A DNA stretch of 64,000 nt from Neovahlkampfia damariscottae (taxonomy: Eukaryota; Heterolobosea; Selenaionea; Neovahlkampfiida; Neovahlkampfiidae). A program made the position numbers and the translations under genes. The notes below the pieces were generated by a model, which saw nothing but the letters and a program-made list of their open reading frames with translations, had not been told where the DNA came from and searched no databases. Shown here piece by piece: positions 22,884 through 35,017 of the stretch. Location: NCBI GenBank assembly GCA_016618085.1, contig JABLTG010000025.1, positions 86,809 through 150,808 on the forward strand, written 5' to 3'. Within the stretch, counting starts at the first letter, position 1; each line of letters opens with the position of its first letter.

Positions 22884-25236
22884 ATGGATCATCAACAAAT
22901 TGAAAGAAGAAAAGAAATTCTTTTGTCACATTTAAAAAGTGAAAAAATGATTGAAAAATTTGGAACAAGTTCAAAAAGCAAACAACAAGTTGTAAATTCA
23001 ACATTGACAAAACAAGGTGTTTGTGTGATTTATTTAAATAATCCACCTGTTAATGCATGTTCAAATGATCTTTTACAAGGTTTAGAAAGAGAATTTGACA
23101 AGGCTATTTTGAACAAGGACTGTAGAGCGATTGTTTTGGCTTCAAAAATTAAAAGATTTTTTGTAGCTGGTGCTGATATTTCTGTGATACAAAAACTTCA
23201 AGGTTTTTTTTGAAACAATTTTTTTGACACTTTAAAGATGAACCAAAAAAATTAAAACAATGGGCTTTAGCTGCAAATGCTTTAATGAATAAAATTGAAA
23301 GTAGCTCAAAACCAACAGTAGCAGCAATCCCAGGAATTACTTTAGGAGGTGGTTTAGAAATTTCAATGGCTTGTAATGGAAGAATTTGTACACCTGAATC
23401 TACATTAGGTTTACCTGAATTAAATATTGGTTTAATACCTGGATGGGGTGGTACACAAAGATTACCAAGATTAGTAGGTGTAAAAAAAGCACTTGACATG
23501 ATGATTGTAACAAACTTTTTCTTTAACTTTTTTAGAAATCACAAAACGTCAAAGGAGAAGAAGCAAAATCAATCGGATTGGTTGATGACTGTGTTGATGA
23601 ATCAAATTTACTTTCAAGAGCATGTGAATTAGCTTCAGAAATGGTTTCATCAAAAAGTAGAAGAAGAATGTCTTTATACCTTTATGAAAATTTGAATTAT
23701 GAAAAAGATATTCCTTTTATTAAAGAATTGAAGAAAAAAATAGTTGCTCAAGATTTACATGTTCCACACTTCAAAGCATGTATTGATGCAGTTTGGGTTG
23801 GTATTGAGGAAAATGGTAAGTGTGATTTTTTCAATTTATTTTTTTTGTAGGTTTATTAGGTTTAGACGAAGAACATGATCAATTTCTTACTTGTGCATAT
23901 TCAGATTCATCAAGAGCATTAATTCATTATTTCTTTGCTCAAAGATCAGTCACAAAAATCCCAAATGTTCCAAAAAATACAAAACCAAAAATGATCAAAA
24001 AAATATGTGTTATTGGTGGTGGTTTAATGGTAAAAAAATCAAATTTTTTTAAAAGTTTCTCAGGGATCTGGAATTGCAACAGCTTGTTTACTTGGTGATT
24101 ATCAAGTTACTTTGAAAGAAATCAATGAAAAATTCTTAAGTTCAGGATTACAAAGAATTAAAGAAAATTTAAGTAAAAGATTAAAATCAAAGAGATTAAC
24201 ACAAGAAAAATTTGATAAAATGATGTCAAATTTATCAGGAACTATTGAATATGAAAATTTCAAGCAATTTGATTTGGTAATTGAAGCTGTCTTTGAAAAT
24301 TTAAAATTAAAACAAGAAATCTTTCAAACTCTTGAAAAAGTTTGCTCCAGTGATTGCATTTTAGCTTCAAACACATCAACTATTGATATTGATTTGATTG
24401 GTGAAAAAACCAAATCTCAAGACAGAATTATTGGTCTTCACTTTTTCTCACCTGCTCATGTCATGCAATTATTAGAAATTGTAAAACCAAAATCAACTTC
24501 AATGGAAACTTTAATTGCTTCACTTGAATTTGGAAAAAGAATTAAAAAAACAACAGTTGTTGTTGGAAATTGTATTGGATTTGTTGTCAATAGAGTATTT
24601 TATCCATATGGAATTGCTGCTTGTTGGATGGTTGATAATGGAATTCATCCTTATAGAATTGATACAGTAACAAAAAGTAAAGTTCAAATGCCAACTGGAC
24701 CTTTTATGTTGTATGATATGATTGGAATTGATGTTTTTTCACATGTTGGAGCATCAATGTCTGGTGGTTATGATCATTTAAAATATCCAATTGGAATCGT
24801 CAATCAAATGGTTGAAGCCAAAAATTTTGGACAAAAAACCGGAAGTGGATTTTACGTCTATGAAAGTAGAAAACCAACAGAAAATAAAGAAATTGGTGAA
24901 TTTATCAAAAAAGCAAAATCAAATGCTCCAAAATCAACAAATTTATCTTTGTCAGATGAAGAGATTATTGAAATTTTATTTTATCCTTGTATTAATGAAG
25001 CATGTAGAATTGTTGAAGAAAATTTAGTTTACAGAGCTTCTGATATTGATATCGCAACTTGTTTAGGAATGGGATTCCCAAAACATCTCGGAGGATTGAT
25101 GAAATATGGTGATTTGATTGGATCAAAAAAAATCTTTGAAAAATTAGAATCACTTCATAAAAAATTTGGTGAAGATTTATTCAAACCTTCAAATTATTTA
25201 AAAGAACGTGCATTAAATAATAAATCACTTTATTAA
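22884..25236 (+). CDS. Bifunctional enoyl-CoA hydratase / 3-hydroxyacyl-CoA dehydrogenase
   Basis: Five exons (22884-23202, 23238-23506, 23536-23815, 23851-24029, 24064-25236) give 739 residues, close to the size of peroxisomal EHHADH/MFE1. The hydratase half has AGADIS and GITLGGGLE (oxyanion hole) and PELNIGLIPGWGGTQRLPR. The dehydrogenase half has the NAD fold VIGGGLMGSGIA and the LHFFSPAHVMQLLE block with the catalytic His, then the paired C-terminal 3HCDH domains. It catalyses hydration of trans-2-enoyl-CoA and oxidation of the hydroxyacyl-CoA in beta-oxidation. No clear peroxisomal signal is visible (ends KSLY). The stop is 9 bp from that of the acyl-CoA dehydrogenase gene on the other strand. 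ATTGG at 22842-22846. Confidence 0.92.
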
Positions 25237-25245
25237 ATTTTTCAA

Positions 25246-26910
25246 TTACAAACGACTCATTCTCATTGTAGCTCTAACTCCAAAGTCTAGCATCACTTCT
25301 TCACTACCACCTCCAATAGCTAGTACTCTTACATCTCTATAAATTCTTTCAACTCTTTCTCCTTGTCCACCTCTTGAATATCCAAGACCTCCAAATATTT
25401 GTACTGCTTCTCTAGCACAATTTTCAACTAATTTTGTCGTTTGTACTTTTAAAAATGAAATATCACCACCTAATTTAATATTTTGTTCTTCATGTGACAT
25501 TTGACACATTTGATAAGTAATGTATTCCAACCAAGACCACGCTGATTCAATTTGACGAATCATATCACCAAGTTTTTGACGAATCACTTGATGTTCAATT
25601 AATTTCTTTCCAAATGTTTTTCTTTTGAATGCATATCTATAAGCATCTTCATAACACACTCTAGCATATCTTAATGCTTGAACTATTCCTCCCCAACTTT
25701 TAAATTAAATCAAAAAAAACTGTTATTTACCGCTCATGATTAAAGTTATACATTACGTATTTAAAACCTTCATTTTCATTTCCTATTAAATTTTCAGTTG
25801 GTACTTTTACATTCTCAAAAGTTACATAACTTGTACCAGAAGACCAAGATCCTTGCATTTGTAATCTTCTAGTTTTTACACCAATCATTTCTTTTTCAAC
25901 TAAAAATACAGAAATACCAGACATCCCTGGTCCTCCTGTTCTTGCAGCAACTGTAAAATAATCACCCCATATTCCATTTGTTATGAACTAAAAATCATAA
26001 ATTGATCAAATATTTCTTTACTTTTTTTTCTCCATTCAAAATATAAAATTTTCCGTCTGATGATTTCTTCGCAGTTGTTGATAAACTAGCAACATCAGAA
26101 CCAGCATTTGGTTCAGTGACTGCCAAACAAATCATTTTTTCACCACTTAAACAAGAAGGAACAACTATTTAAATTAAATCTTAATCAATTTAATTCAATA
26201 CCTTTATCTTGTAAATATTGAGAAGCAAAATTAATAATTGGTGATAATCCAATCGTATGCGTGACAAAGATATTTCCCAGTACACCAAAAGAAGCACATT
26301 TACTCATTTGATCTATTAAAATAAGTTCATGAAAATAATTATATTCATCAGGAGAAATTCCATTTAAAATTTCCGCATTTGGAATATATTTTTTTGGCCA
26401 TTTTCCAAATAATCCAGATAATAAACCAACATCTCCACATCTAATTCTGAAACTTTTTGGTACTTCTTTTTTTACATCTTCCCATTCAAATGTATTTGGT
26501 AGTAATTCTTTTTCAGTGAATTCTTTGACTGCTTGGTTGAATTTGAAATGTGATTTATTGTAATATGGTGAAGGGCTTCCTTGTAACCATTTTGGTTCTG
26601 AATAAGGAATGAACTCTTTTTTGTTCTTTTTTTTTATTTGTTCTTCTTCAATGATTTCACCAATAAATAATTTGTCATGATATTTTTTCAAAACAGAAGA
26701 TTTATGAAATGATTCAAATTCTTTAGTTGCTTCTTTTCCTGCCATATCTAAAAGAACTTGTTTTCCACCTTTCAAAAAAATATAAATTAAAAATTGTTTA
26801 CCTGGATGGAGAATAGCAAATTTAGTGATGTCATAAACATTATTGTCGATTATAATCCAACTGGATATTTTTGTGTTGTGATCAGAAACTTGTTCTCTTG
26901 TAAAACTCAT
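25246..26910 (-). CDS. Cytochrome b5-acyl-CoA dehydrogenase fusion, peroxisomal
   Basis: Five exons (26802-26910, 26202-26768, 26022-26164, 25731-25987, 25246-25696) encode 508 residues. Residues 1-85 are a cytochrome b5 domain: SWIIIDNNVYDITKF, HPGG with a heme His, and SFHKSS with the second. The acyl-CoA dehydrogenase part has ICLAVTEPNAGSDVA (FAD/substrate segment), a FITNG segment and the C-terminal GGLGYSRGGQGERVERIYRD helix, where family members may carry the catalytic base. The protein ends MRMSRL; SRL is an accepted PTS1 variant, so peroxisomal import is inferred. This architecture is known from fungi and other eukaryotes. The start at 26910 is preferred because upstream codons run through the ATTGG element (26929-26933). 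Confidence 0.88.
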
Positions 26911-27022
26911 TTTTGATTTCTTAGTTTGATTGGTCATCCAAACAAAACATCGAATCAAATAAAAACTTTCAAAAAGTACAAAAAAAAATAAGCTTTTTTA
27001 AAAACTGGTTGGAAAATTGAAT

Positions 27023-28608
27023 TTATTTTTTTTTATCTTTTTTTTCTTTCTTTTCTTTTTTTTCCTTCTTTTCTTTTTTTTCTCCTTTGTCTTTCTTTTC
27101 TTTCTTTTCCTTCTTTTCTTTTTTCTTTTCCTTTTTTTTTTCTTCTTCATCATCGGAGTCATCTCTTTTTCTTTTTTTTTTTTTTGATTTTTCAATTGTA
27201 ACATCATTTGAATCATCATGAATTTTTCCGTTTTCTGATTTTAATTTTGCGGAATGGTCAACTGATCTGTCAACTTGTTTAGCATTTGAAGAACCTTTTG
27301 GTAAAGCAGAAACAGGCTTTGTTGCTAAACCTTCTAAAGTTGCTAATCTATTTTCAACAATATCTTTTGAAGGTAAACCAATTGTAACTGAATCTTTTTC
27401 ACCTAAAGCATCAACACGTGAAGATAAAGAACATTTAGCAGCTAAAACACGAGCAATTCTTCCTTTGTTTTTGTTTGAAGCTTGTCCAATGAGTGAAGCA
27501 TGATAAATGAGACCATATTTTGGAGTATTATGTTTAGCTTTTAAAGCTCTGAATAAAGCTTTTTCAGCTCCTAAAATTTGTAAAGTTGAAGCAGGTTGTT
27601 TAGCTAAATTAATTAAAGAACCAGCATGACTAATTAAACGAGCACCAACAAGTTCACCAACAACGTGTGTTAAATTTGGAGCAATTGCTTGCATACGGTT
27701 TTTCAAATATTCAAAAAGTTTCATTCTATAATCATTCAAAGCAACTACTTCTTCAGCTAAAGTACAAACACTTTCAACATCTTCTTCATTGATTTCTGTA
27801 CCCATGGAAATTTTAACTGCTTCTTCAACGTTATGAGCCATATCTTCTGGTAAAACATCTGTTAAATCACCTGATAATTTTTCTTGTCTATTTCTAAGAA
27901 TCAAAACTGATTTTGCATATAAAATATTATCATTAATGATTTTAGCTAATTCTGGAAAATGCCATCCATACCATTCTTTAACTCTCATTGCATAAATGTT
28001 TAATTCTTTATCTAAATCATCAAGTAAATTAATTGCTTGAACAATCATTGTATCAACTTTGTCAGGTGTAAATTTTAATTTATAACGATAAAGAGTATGT
28101 GAAATACCAACACTCATATTTCTAAGATCAACATCTGATGCTTCTTCTTTTAAAAGTGATCCTACTTGTGCACGAATTCCACGCATAAGTTCAATAACTT
28201 TTGAGTCATAGATACAAGTTATTCCTAATTTATCTTGAATAGCTGAACCCAAAGCTTTGTCATATACAGCTAATTCTCCTGATTTCTTTCATTATTGTTA
28301 AAAAAAAAAAAATGCTCACTTTGGACATTGAGTCTTTCAAGAAAGTTTTGAGAGTGTTACTGACTTTTCCTTCAACAATACCTGATAATGATTCAATAGC
28401 ATCTTGTGTATTTTCGAATCTGACAAATGATTTTAAGCTTACACTGAAATTTTAATTTTGTTAAATTATTTTTTTTTTTTGTTTACGTTTTTTTAGCAAC
28501 TTCTGGAGTTTCGAATGCTGCGTCAATTTTATCAACTGATTTTAATGCGGATTTATCTAAAAGTTTGAATAAAGCGAATCCTGATGCAGTTTCATAAAGG
28601 ATTAACAT
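27023..28608 (-). CDS. NOP58: NOP58 box C/D snoRNP core protein
   Basis: Three exons (28487-28608, 28320-28443, 27023-28285) give 502 residues. The N-terminal domain begins MLILYETASGFALFKLLD, and the NOP domain includes VKEWYGWHFPELAKI, GARLISHAGSLINLAKQPAST and QILGAEKALFRALK, all near-invariant. The last 80 residues are a lysine/glutamate tract (repeating KKEKKEKK) as in NOP58/NOP5 of other eukaryotes. It is a nucleolar scaffold that binds box C/D snoRNAs with fibrillarin and directs rRNA 2'-O-methylation. CCAAT at 28639-28643 lies about 30 nt before the start. Confidence 0.93.
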
Positions 28609-28784
28609 TTTGTTACAAAAAGTTTTTGAGCAAATTAACCAATCAGGTTTAACTAATTTGACCAATGGTTTTTTATCAGAAAGAGAATTTTTTCTATGAA
28701 CAATTTTTTAGCAATTTTTCACAAAAATAAATATTCTGCCTTTCTCTTAAAAACCTTTGCTTTTGATTGGTTTATTATTTTTTG

Positions 28785-31230
28785 ATGGGAAATACACACC
28801 ATACAGACGAAAGGTTGACAGAGAAATCTGTGGTTACTCAAAAACAACCAGAAAAAATAAAAAGAAATTGGTATTTGGAGGCTCAACAAATTCAAAGTTC
28901 TTTCAGAGATGAAGAACAACTCCAAAAAGTTTTTCTTTCAAGACTTCAAGATGTGAAACTTAAAACTTTGGACTTATCAAGAATGGGTCGATTACTATTT
29001 GATCAAAATGACTTTGAAGTTCCATTGAGTTTAAACGATAAAATAATTCAAAATATGAATACAGAAGAAATCAAAAAAATTGATATTTCTTTCACACTAT
29101 TTTCAAAATCTAAAAGAACAGTGGATGAGTTTCCAAAAGAAATATTCTTAATACAGCAACTAAAAGAAGCTAATAGAGTTCAATTTCCAACAGAAATCCT
29201 TCAATTTACCTATTTAAAAGAACTAATTGCAGTAGGATGCGATATAGCAGAGTTACCAAACGGTTTGATTTTAAAATAACTAAATTCACCAGAAATATCA
29301 AGTTTAAAATTTTTGGAAAAATTGGATTTGTCTTCGAATTCAATTGGGAAACTCCCTGAAGAGTTTTACGAATTGAAATATTTGAAATTTTTAAATTTAA
29401 GCAAAAATAGTTTTGAAACTAAATTTAATGAAAAATTTTCGGGGTTTGTCGAACTAATTGAATTAGATTTAAGTCATTTGAATCTTAGTTCATTTCCAAA
29501 TCTATCAAAAATGAAAAAATTAAAAAAATTCAGAGCACAATTCTTTCCAATTCAATTGAAGAAAATTGAAGAATTTCCTAAATTTCCAACATCAATAAAG
29601 TAGGAAAACATATAACTAAATCTCAAAAAATTTTAGATCAATCGATTTAAGACTTGCAAAATTTACTGAATTTCCAGAGTAAGATTACTTTCATTTTTTA
29701 TTTCAAAGTTTATCGAATTTGATTGATTTAGAATATTTAGATTTAGGTTTTGGTGATATTTCTTCAATTCCAGATACAATTTCAAAATTATCTTCATTGA
29801 CATATTTGAATTTATTTGGAAATCAAATATCATCTTTACCAAAACTTCCTACAAAATTGAAATATTTGATATTAAGATCAAACAAAATTACCAAAATACC
29901 AGCACAAATTTATGAAATGAAAAATTTAGAAATATTTGACATTTCAATGAATGAACTAACAAAAATTGAACCTTTATCAAAGTAAGTTGATCAAAAAAAT
30001 GAACATATTTAAGTTTAATCAATTTAAAGAGCTTGAATATTTCCTATAACAAATTAACTTCAATTCCAGAAATTTCAAAAGAAGTAAAATTGGAAAGGTT
30101 CATTTTTTGTGAAAATCCTTTGAAAGAAAAATTTTCATTTTCACCTTCTTTTTCGTATCCATTTAAGAAATGTGATTTAACAAATGATTTGGTTGATAGA
30201 ATTAAAGGATGTATTTATGGTCAAGCTTTGGGCGATGCAATAGGATTACTTACAGAATTCTTCCCAAAAAATCAATCATTCAAATTTTACGGGATTGAAA
30301 ATTTATCTTCCAACATCATGGTAGTTGATAGACATAGAAATATGTTTATTCCAGGTGATTTTACCGATGATGTAAGCTTTTTGAATTTCTGAAACTCAAA
30401 AGACTGATCAAATGATTTGTATTCTTGATTCTGTCATTTCCAAAGGAAAATTTGATTCTACAGATTTCGCAAAACGCTTGTTTGCTTGGGTATTCCGTGG
30501 TTTTTATATGTTGGGTGATTCTGCTGGAGCTGGTTTAGGTCAAACAGTGAAAAACACAATTACTCGTGAAAACTTTTTAAATGATCCTCACAAGGCAAGT
30601 GAATACGTTTGGGAACAAATGCATAGAAACGCAGCAGCAAATGGAGCAATTATGCGAACTAGTATCACTGGTGTTTTTGATTTTGATGATACCGAAAAAG
30701 TAATTTCTAACACAAAAAACATGGCAATGGTGACTCATTTTGATAGTAGATGCGTTCAAAGTTCAATTTTAATTTCGACAATAATTTCATTAATTCTCAA
30801 ATATACCAAAGAAAAGAAGGAAATTGAAATCGACAATCTGTTGCAAGAAGCTTTGAAATTGATTGAAATTCCTAAAGAGCATGAGGCTGATTTTGATCGT
30901 TATTTGAAAGGCGAAACATTTGAAGATTTAGAATTGGATGAACCCTCAAAAATTGGTTATACTTTGAAGGCTATGGGTTGTGGTGTTGTTGGTTTGAAGC
31001 AAGCAAAAAATTTGGATGTGAAGAAAGCTTTTAAATTAATTCTTTCTGATTTAGTTTTAGAATCAGGTGATGCTGATTCTAATGGATGTGTTTGTGGAGC
31101 TGTGCTTGGAACTTATGTCGGTTATTCTAACTTACCAAAAGAATGGATTGATGAATTGATTCACAAACAATTCTTAGATGAAAAAATTGAAGAATTATTG
31201 GATTTCATGAAAAAAGAGAATCAGTTGTAG
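28785..31230 (+). CDS. LRR-ADP-ribosylglycohydrolase with N-myristoylation motif
   Basis: Six exons (28785-29262, 29293-29599, 29637-29678, 29709-29981, 30032-30371, 30403-31230) give 755 residues. The start MGNTHHTD fits the N-myristoylation consensus and lies 14 nt after ATTGG (28766-28770). Residues 50-440 hold about ten short leucine-rich repeats (LEKLDLSSNSIGKLP, LTYLNLFGNQISSLP, LNISYNKLTSIPE). Residues 465-755 form an ADP-ribosylglycohydrolase (DraG/ARH): GCIYGQALGDAIG, FTDDTDQM, ANGAIMRTS and ESGDADSNGCVCGA, with all Mg-binding acidic motifs present. It should remove ADP-ribose from a target; the LRR probably selects partners. Membrane attachment via myristate is inferred. One exon is only 42 nt. 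Confidence 0.85.
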
Positions 31231-31373
31231 AAAGTAAATAACTTGTGATTAAAATAAAAGAAGTCATTTTGAGGGGAATATTTCATTTTATTTAGCAAGT
31301 GGAATTTCCTCAATTGAAATCAGATTTTTCAGCTTCACTCTTTATCATTGGATAAATATTTACACCAATTAAA

Positions 31374-32163
31374 ATGTTTAAATTCAACTTGTTGCTTGTA
31401 TTTCTTTTGTTGATTGCTTATCAACAAATAGCTGCTATTCCTGCTGAATGTGTTAGTTCTGTAAGTCAAGTTTTGTCAACAGGTGCTCCAACAGATCCTT
31501 GTAATCCACGTTACACTTGTGAACACAAATGTAAAAATGGTCAATGCACTGTTTATCTTGATATCAGAAAATTTGGAAACCATATTTTAAGTGACTGGAA
31601 TGGTTTCTGCAAAAATGAAAATCCTATTGTTTGGAGATGATTTTGTTGAAAATACTCTCAAAGAACATAAATTTGGTTTATCTTCACGCATATACAAAAG
31701 TAACGCTAAAACAATGCTTGCTGATATTGTCTCTAAATTTGCAAAAATTTGTAAAGGTGGAGCCAAAATCACTCAGAAAGACATGGAAAATGCATCTTCA
31801 AAAATCTCTAAAGCAGCTGCAAAAGCAACAGCAGACTCAAATGTAAACTTTGGAAGAGGTTATACTGCAGAAAAAAAGAGATACCATGCAAACAACAAAC
31901 GTGATGCTTATAATGGTTTAAAAAATATCATTGGCATTTTCAGAATGAAACTCAACGCGGGTAATTTTGGTTATTGTTCATGTGCTGATTTTGGAAATTC
32001 ATTAACAGGAATTAAAAAACAAATTGTTAACTTATCTGTTGCAAAAGCATGCAAAAGAAAATGTAATTCTGGTGCTGTTACACTTGATGATAATGATATA
32101 GTTGCTGTTGAAAATCTCACCAAAGACCTTGAACTTGAAATTGAATCATTAGAACTTGAATAA
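31374..32163 (+). CDS. Secreted cysteine-containing protein of unknown function
   Basis: Exons 31374-31602 and 31637-32163 (34-nt intron) give 251 residues. The N-terminus is a strong signal peptide (MFKFNLLLVFLLLIAYQQIAA). Early Cys residues occur in PCNPRYTCEHKCKNGQC, followed by an alanine/lysine-rich helical region and a second Cys cluster (YCSCADFG, KACKRKC). The tail is acidic (LELEIESLELE). No family is recognised. It is probably secreted or lysosomal and stabilised by disulfides. Promoter motifs flank at 31347-31351 (ATTGG) and 31365-31369 (CCAAT). The codon use is like that of its neighbours. Confidence 0.75.
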
Positions 32164-32258
32164 AATATTTTGTTTGAGAATTCAATCTTTTTTCTGTCTA
32201 TTTTTAGATCGGAGGTTTCTATGATTGGACAACCAGATTTATTACGGAGTTTAGTGAA

Positions 32259-32956
32259 ATGAACACAATAACAAAAGAACTTTCTGAATTAGGTGAAAAA
32301 GAATTAAACACAGATGAAGGATGGTACATGGAATATGATGATGGGACAGGAACAACAATTTGGTCAAAAACGTTATTTCCAGAGTGTGACATTAAAACAT
32401 ATAAAGTTATTTTTGAGGTTTCTAGATCAGTTGAAATTGTTTACACTGCATTTAAAGATCAAGAGGCGAGAGTAAAATTCAGTCCAAAATTTTCCGTCAG
32501 CAAATTTGTTGCACAAGAGTAAATAAAAGAAACAATTTAATTTTTTCTCACAAAGTGGTGAAAAAGACATTGTTTTTCAAATAAACAAACCTATAATACC
32601 ATTTTTATCAGAAAGAGAATTATTATTAGAAAGGTTATTTAAAAAAAAAGACGATAGTTTTATGATGATTTGCAAGGTAAAAGTCAAGTTTATTTTAATT
32701 ATTTTAATAGTCAACCACACATGATGATTATCCAATCAACAATACTTATCCTAGAACTGATACAATTTTTCAAGCATGTAAAGCAGTAAAATTAGAAGAA
32801 AAAAAAACTCAAATCACTTTTATTCATCAACAACAATTGGGTTTTTGGATTCCTCAATTTGTAATTTATCAAGCAATGAAAATGCTTTCACCAAAAATTC
32901 CAACAATATTTGATGTTGCATGTGACTATCATGAGAAACAACAAAACGAAAAATAA
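32259..32956 (+). CDS. START-domain lipid-binding protein
   Basis: Three exons (32259-32518, 32556-32676, 32711-32956) give 208 residues covering a single START (helix-grip) domain and little else. Features are an N-terminal MYTAF-like VEIVYTAFKD segment, LLLERLFKKKDDSFMMICKST (the 'R-x-W...S..' strand pair) followed by YPINNTYPRT, and a C-terminal amphipathic helix (FVIYQAMKMLSP). START domains bind sterols or phospholipids in a hydrophobic pocket. No signal peptide or membrane anchor is seen, so a cytosolic lipid transfer role is inferred. ATTGG is at 32224-32228. Confidence 0.7.
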
Positions 32957-33125
32957 AATTTAAATTATTTCTTTTCTCAATCCAAATACATGATGATGAT
33001 GAATATTAGGATTCTCACACATTGAAAACTAGAGACATAGATTTCTTGTGCATACGACATGTTTCTTCAAATGAAATTTCAGGTCAAAACAAAAATAAAC
33101 AAAACAAAATTTAATTGTCAAAATA

Positions 33126-34915
33126 TCAATTTTGATTCAATGCTCTTCCAGTTCTTTCTTTTTCTCTATTTTTTTTCATTTGAATCAACAAATCAGAAAT
33201 ATCTTGAGATAATTCACTTCCTGGTCTAATTTTTTCATCTCCTAAAATTTTTTTAAAAATTTCAGCTTCTTTTGCTGATTCTGCATCAGTCAATTTTTCT
33301 TTTTCAACTTTTGTATAAAAGTCATTCATAATTTGATGAAATTTATACATCATATCATTTTCATCTGATTTATGTCTTGGTTCTTGTTTTAATGATTCAA
33401 TTTCATTCAAAGCTCTACAAGGACACATTCTTTTTGATCCCCATCTTTGTGATGAACAAATACTAGTAACATTAACTAAAGTTTTACATTCATTCATTGA
33501 TAAATCATATAAAGGTAATGCATCACCATTATCATCAATCATATTATAACATCTACAATTAACTTTCATTGTCTTCCTCATTGTATCACAACTTTAAATT
33601 TAAACTTTTTTTTTTTTGTTATTTACTTATTGACAAATTGAAATGCTCTTGGTGAACAAGCCATATCCATATCTTCACAAATTTCATCACATGATCTTCT
33701 AAATATATTATTACCTGGAATTATTTCATGACCTAATCTTCTCAATAAAACTTTTCTTGTTTCATAATCTATTGGTACGTCCATATATGGAATTTGTAAA
33801 GTTTTTAATTGTTTAATAGATGGGTTTTTACAAGGTGACAACATATAATTTTCACAATTCCAATCAAATTGTTCTTGATAATGAAAAATTGGTGATTTCA
33901 TCAATCCAAAACATTTATAATCTCTTTCTCTCCAATTACCAACAGATGACTCATATCCAATATGTTCAAATAAAATATATCTATAAGTATAATGTACTCT
34001 TCTTTTTTTTTGATTTTCAAAAGGATCCCAAAATAACGCCAAAGCTGTATCAACTATTGTTGAAAAATTAAAAAAAAATAGTTTTTCTCTTTTACTTGGG
34101 AATGAATTTCGAATTGATTTTTCTTCAATGACTGAAATAAATTTTGGAATATCTCTGCATTGCATAAATAATCCTGAAAATCCAAATGTCATTCTTATTA
34201 CTAACCAGTCATCTAAATGCATTTCTGCCCATTGATATAATGAAATCACATGCGCAGCTGCATCAGGACAAATCAAATAATCATCTTCGAGATATAAAAA
34301 CATAGATGATCCCGAACAATTACTTCTATGCCAAGTTTTCATCATTTCAAGCCAATCTTTCAATTTTCAATTTTTTTTTTTTTTTTTTTTACCTAACGCT
34401 TGATTATTCCATTTTTTGATTTTCTCAGTTGTTACTTCGCCATATTTTTTTTGTAATTTTAATAATTCATGTTCTGGATCTTTTAATAATTTAATTAAAT
34501 TTTGGTCTTGTTCAAAATGAGTTAATTTGAAATTATTTCCTCCATCAAATGGAACATCATTATTAAAAAGTGATTTTCTTTCAAAAGCATTTAATGTAAA
34601 ATCAACATTTAAATCTTTAAAACTTGTATTCATACTTTTGAAAGTCTTCTTTAAATAAGTATAACCTGTTTTTAAACGATACATTGTTGGAATGACGACT
34701 TGTATTTTTGGAAATTCTTCAGATAAAGTTTTTAAAGGTTCATATGTTTCAGGTTTTGAATTTGATGAAATAGAGTCATCTGAATAAAAAAATTGTGCTC
34801 TATTCACATCCGTATTTGTTTGTCTTTCTTTTGTAATAAAAAATATTTGAAATAGTATATTCAAACCAAAGAAAATTACAATAGTAAACCAAATATAGGG
34901 TTTTTTGCTGTTCAT
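33126..34915 (-). CDS. Type II membrane glycosyltransferase, GT54/MGAT4-like
   Basis: Four exons (34393-34915, 34096-34356, 33627-34053, 33126-33591) give 558 residues. A transmembrane anchor (WFTIVIFFGLNILFQIFFI) near residue 8-27 indicates Golgi type II topology. The lumenal part contains FLYLEDDYLICPDAA (the acidic 'EDD' nucleotide-sugar motif), DDWLVIRMTFGFSGLFMQ and, after a 42-nt intron, PIDTALALF, following the block order of N-acetylglucosaminyltransferase IV (GT54) and related enzymes. Twelve or more Cys in the second half suggest disulfides. The acceptor is unknown. The C-terminal 150 residues are charged and helical without a known domain. Confidence 0.65.
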
Positions 34916-35017
34916 TTAAGTTTTTTTTATTTGGTTTTGGAAGTTTTTAGAAATTCTTTAGAACCTTTTTATTGGACAAAACAGATCAAGTTGAAAAAAA
35001 AGTCAACGTTAAAAAAC

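Noticed and set aside
27023-27190. Simple repeat or extra ORF in the poly-lysine region
   Set aside because: It is the K/E-rich tail of NOP58; the overlapping frame of 73 codons is only a shifted reading of the same AAG/AAA repeats.
32196-32258. ATG at 32221 as start of the START-domain gene
   Set aside because: It overlaps the ATTGG element and its frame stops after 13 codons; the ATG at 32259 fits the promoter spacing.
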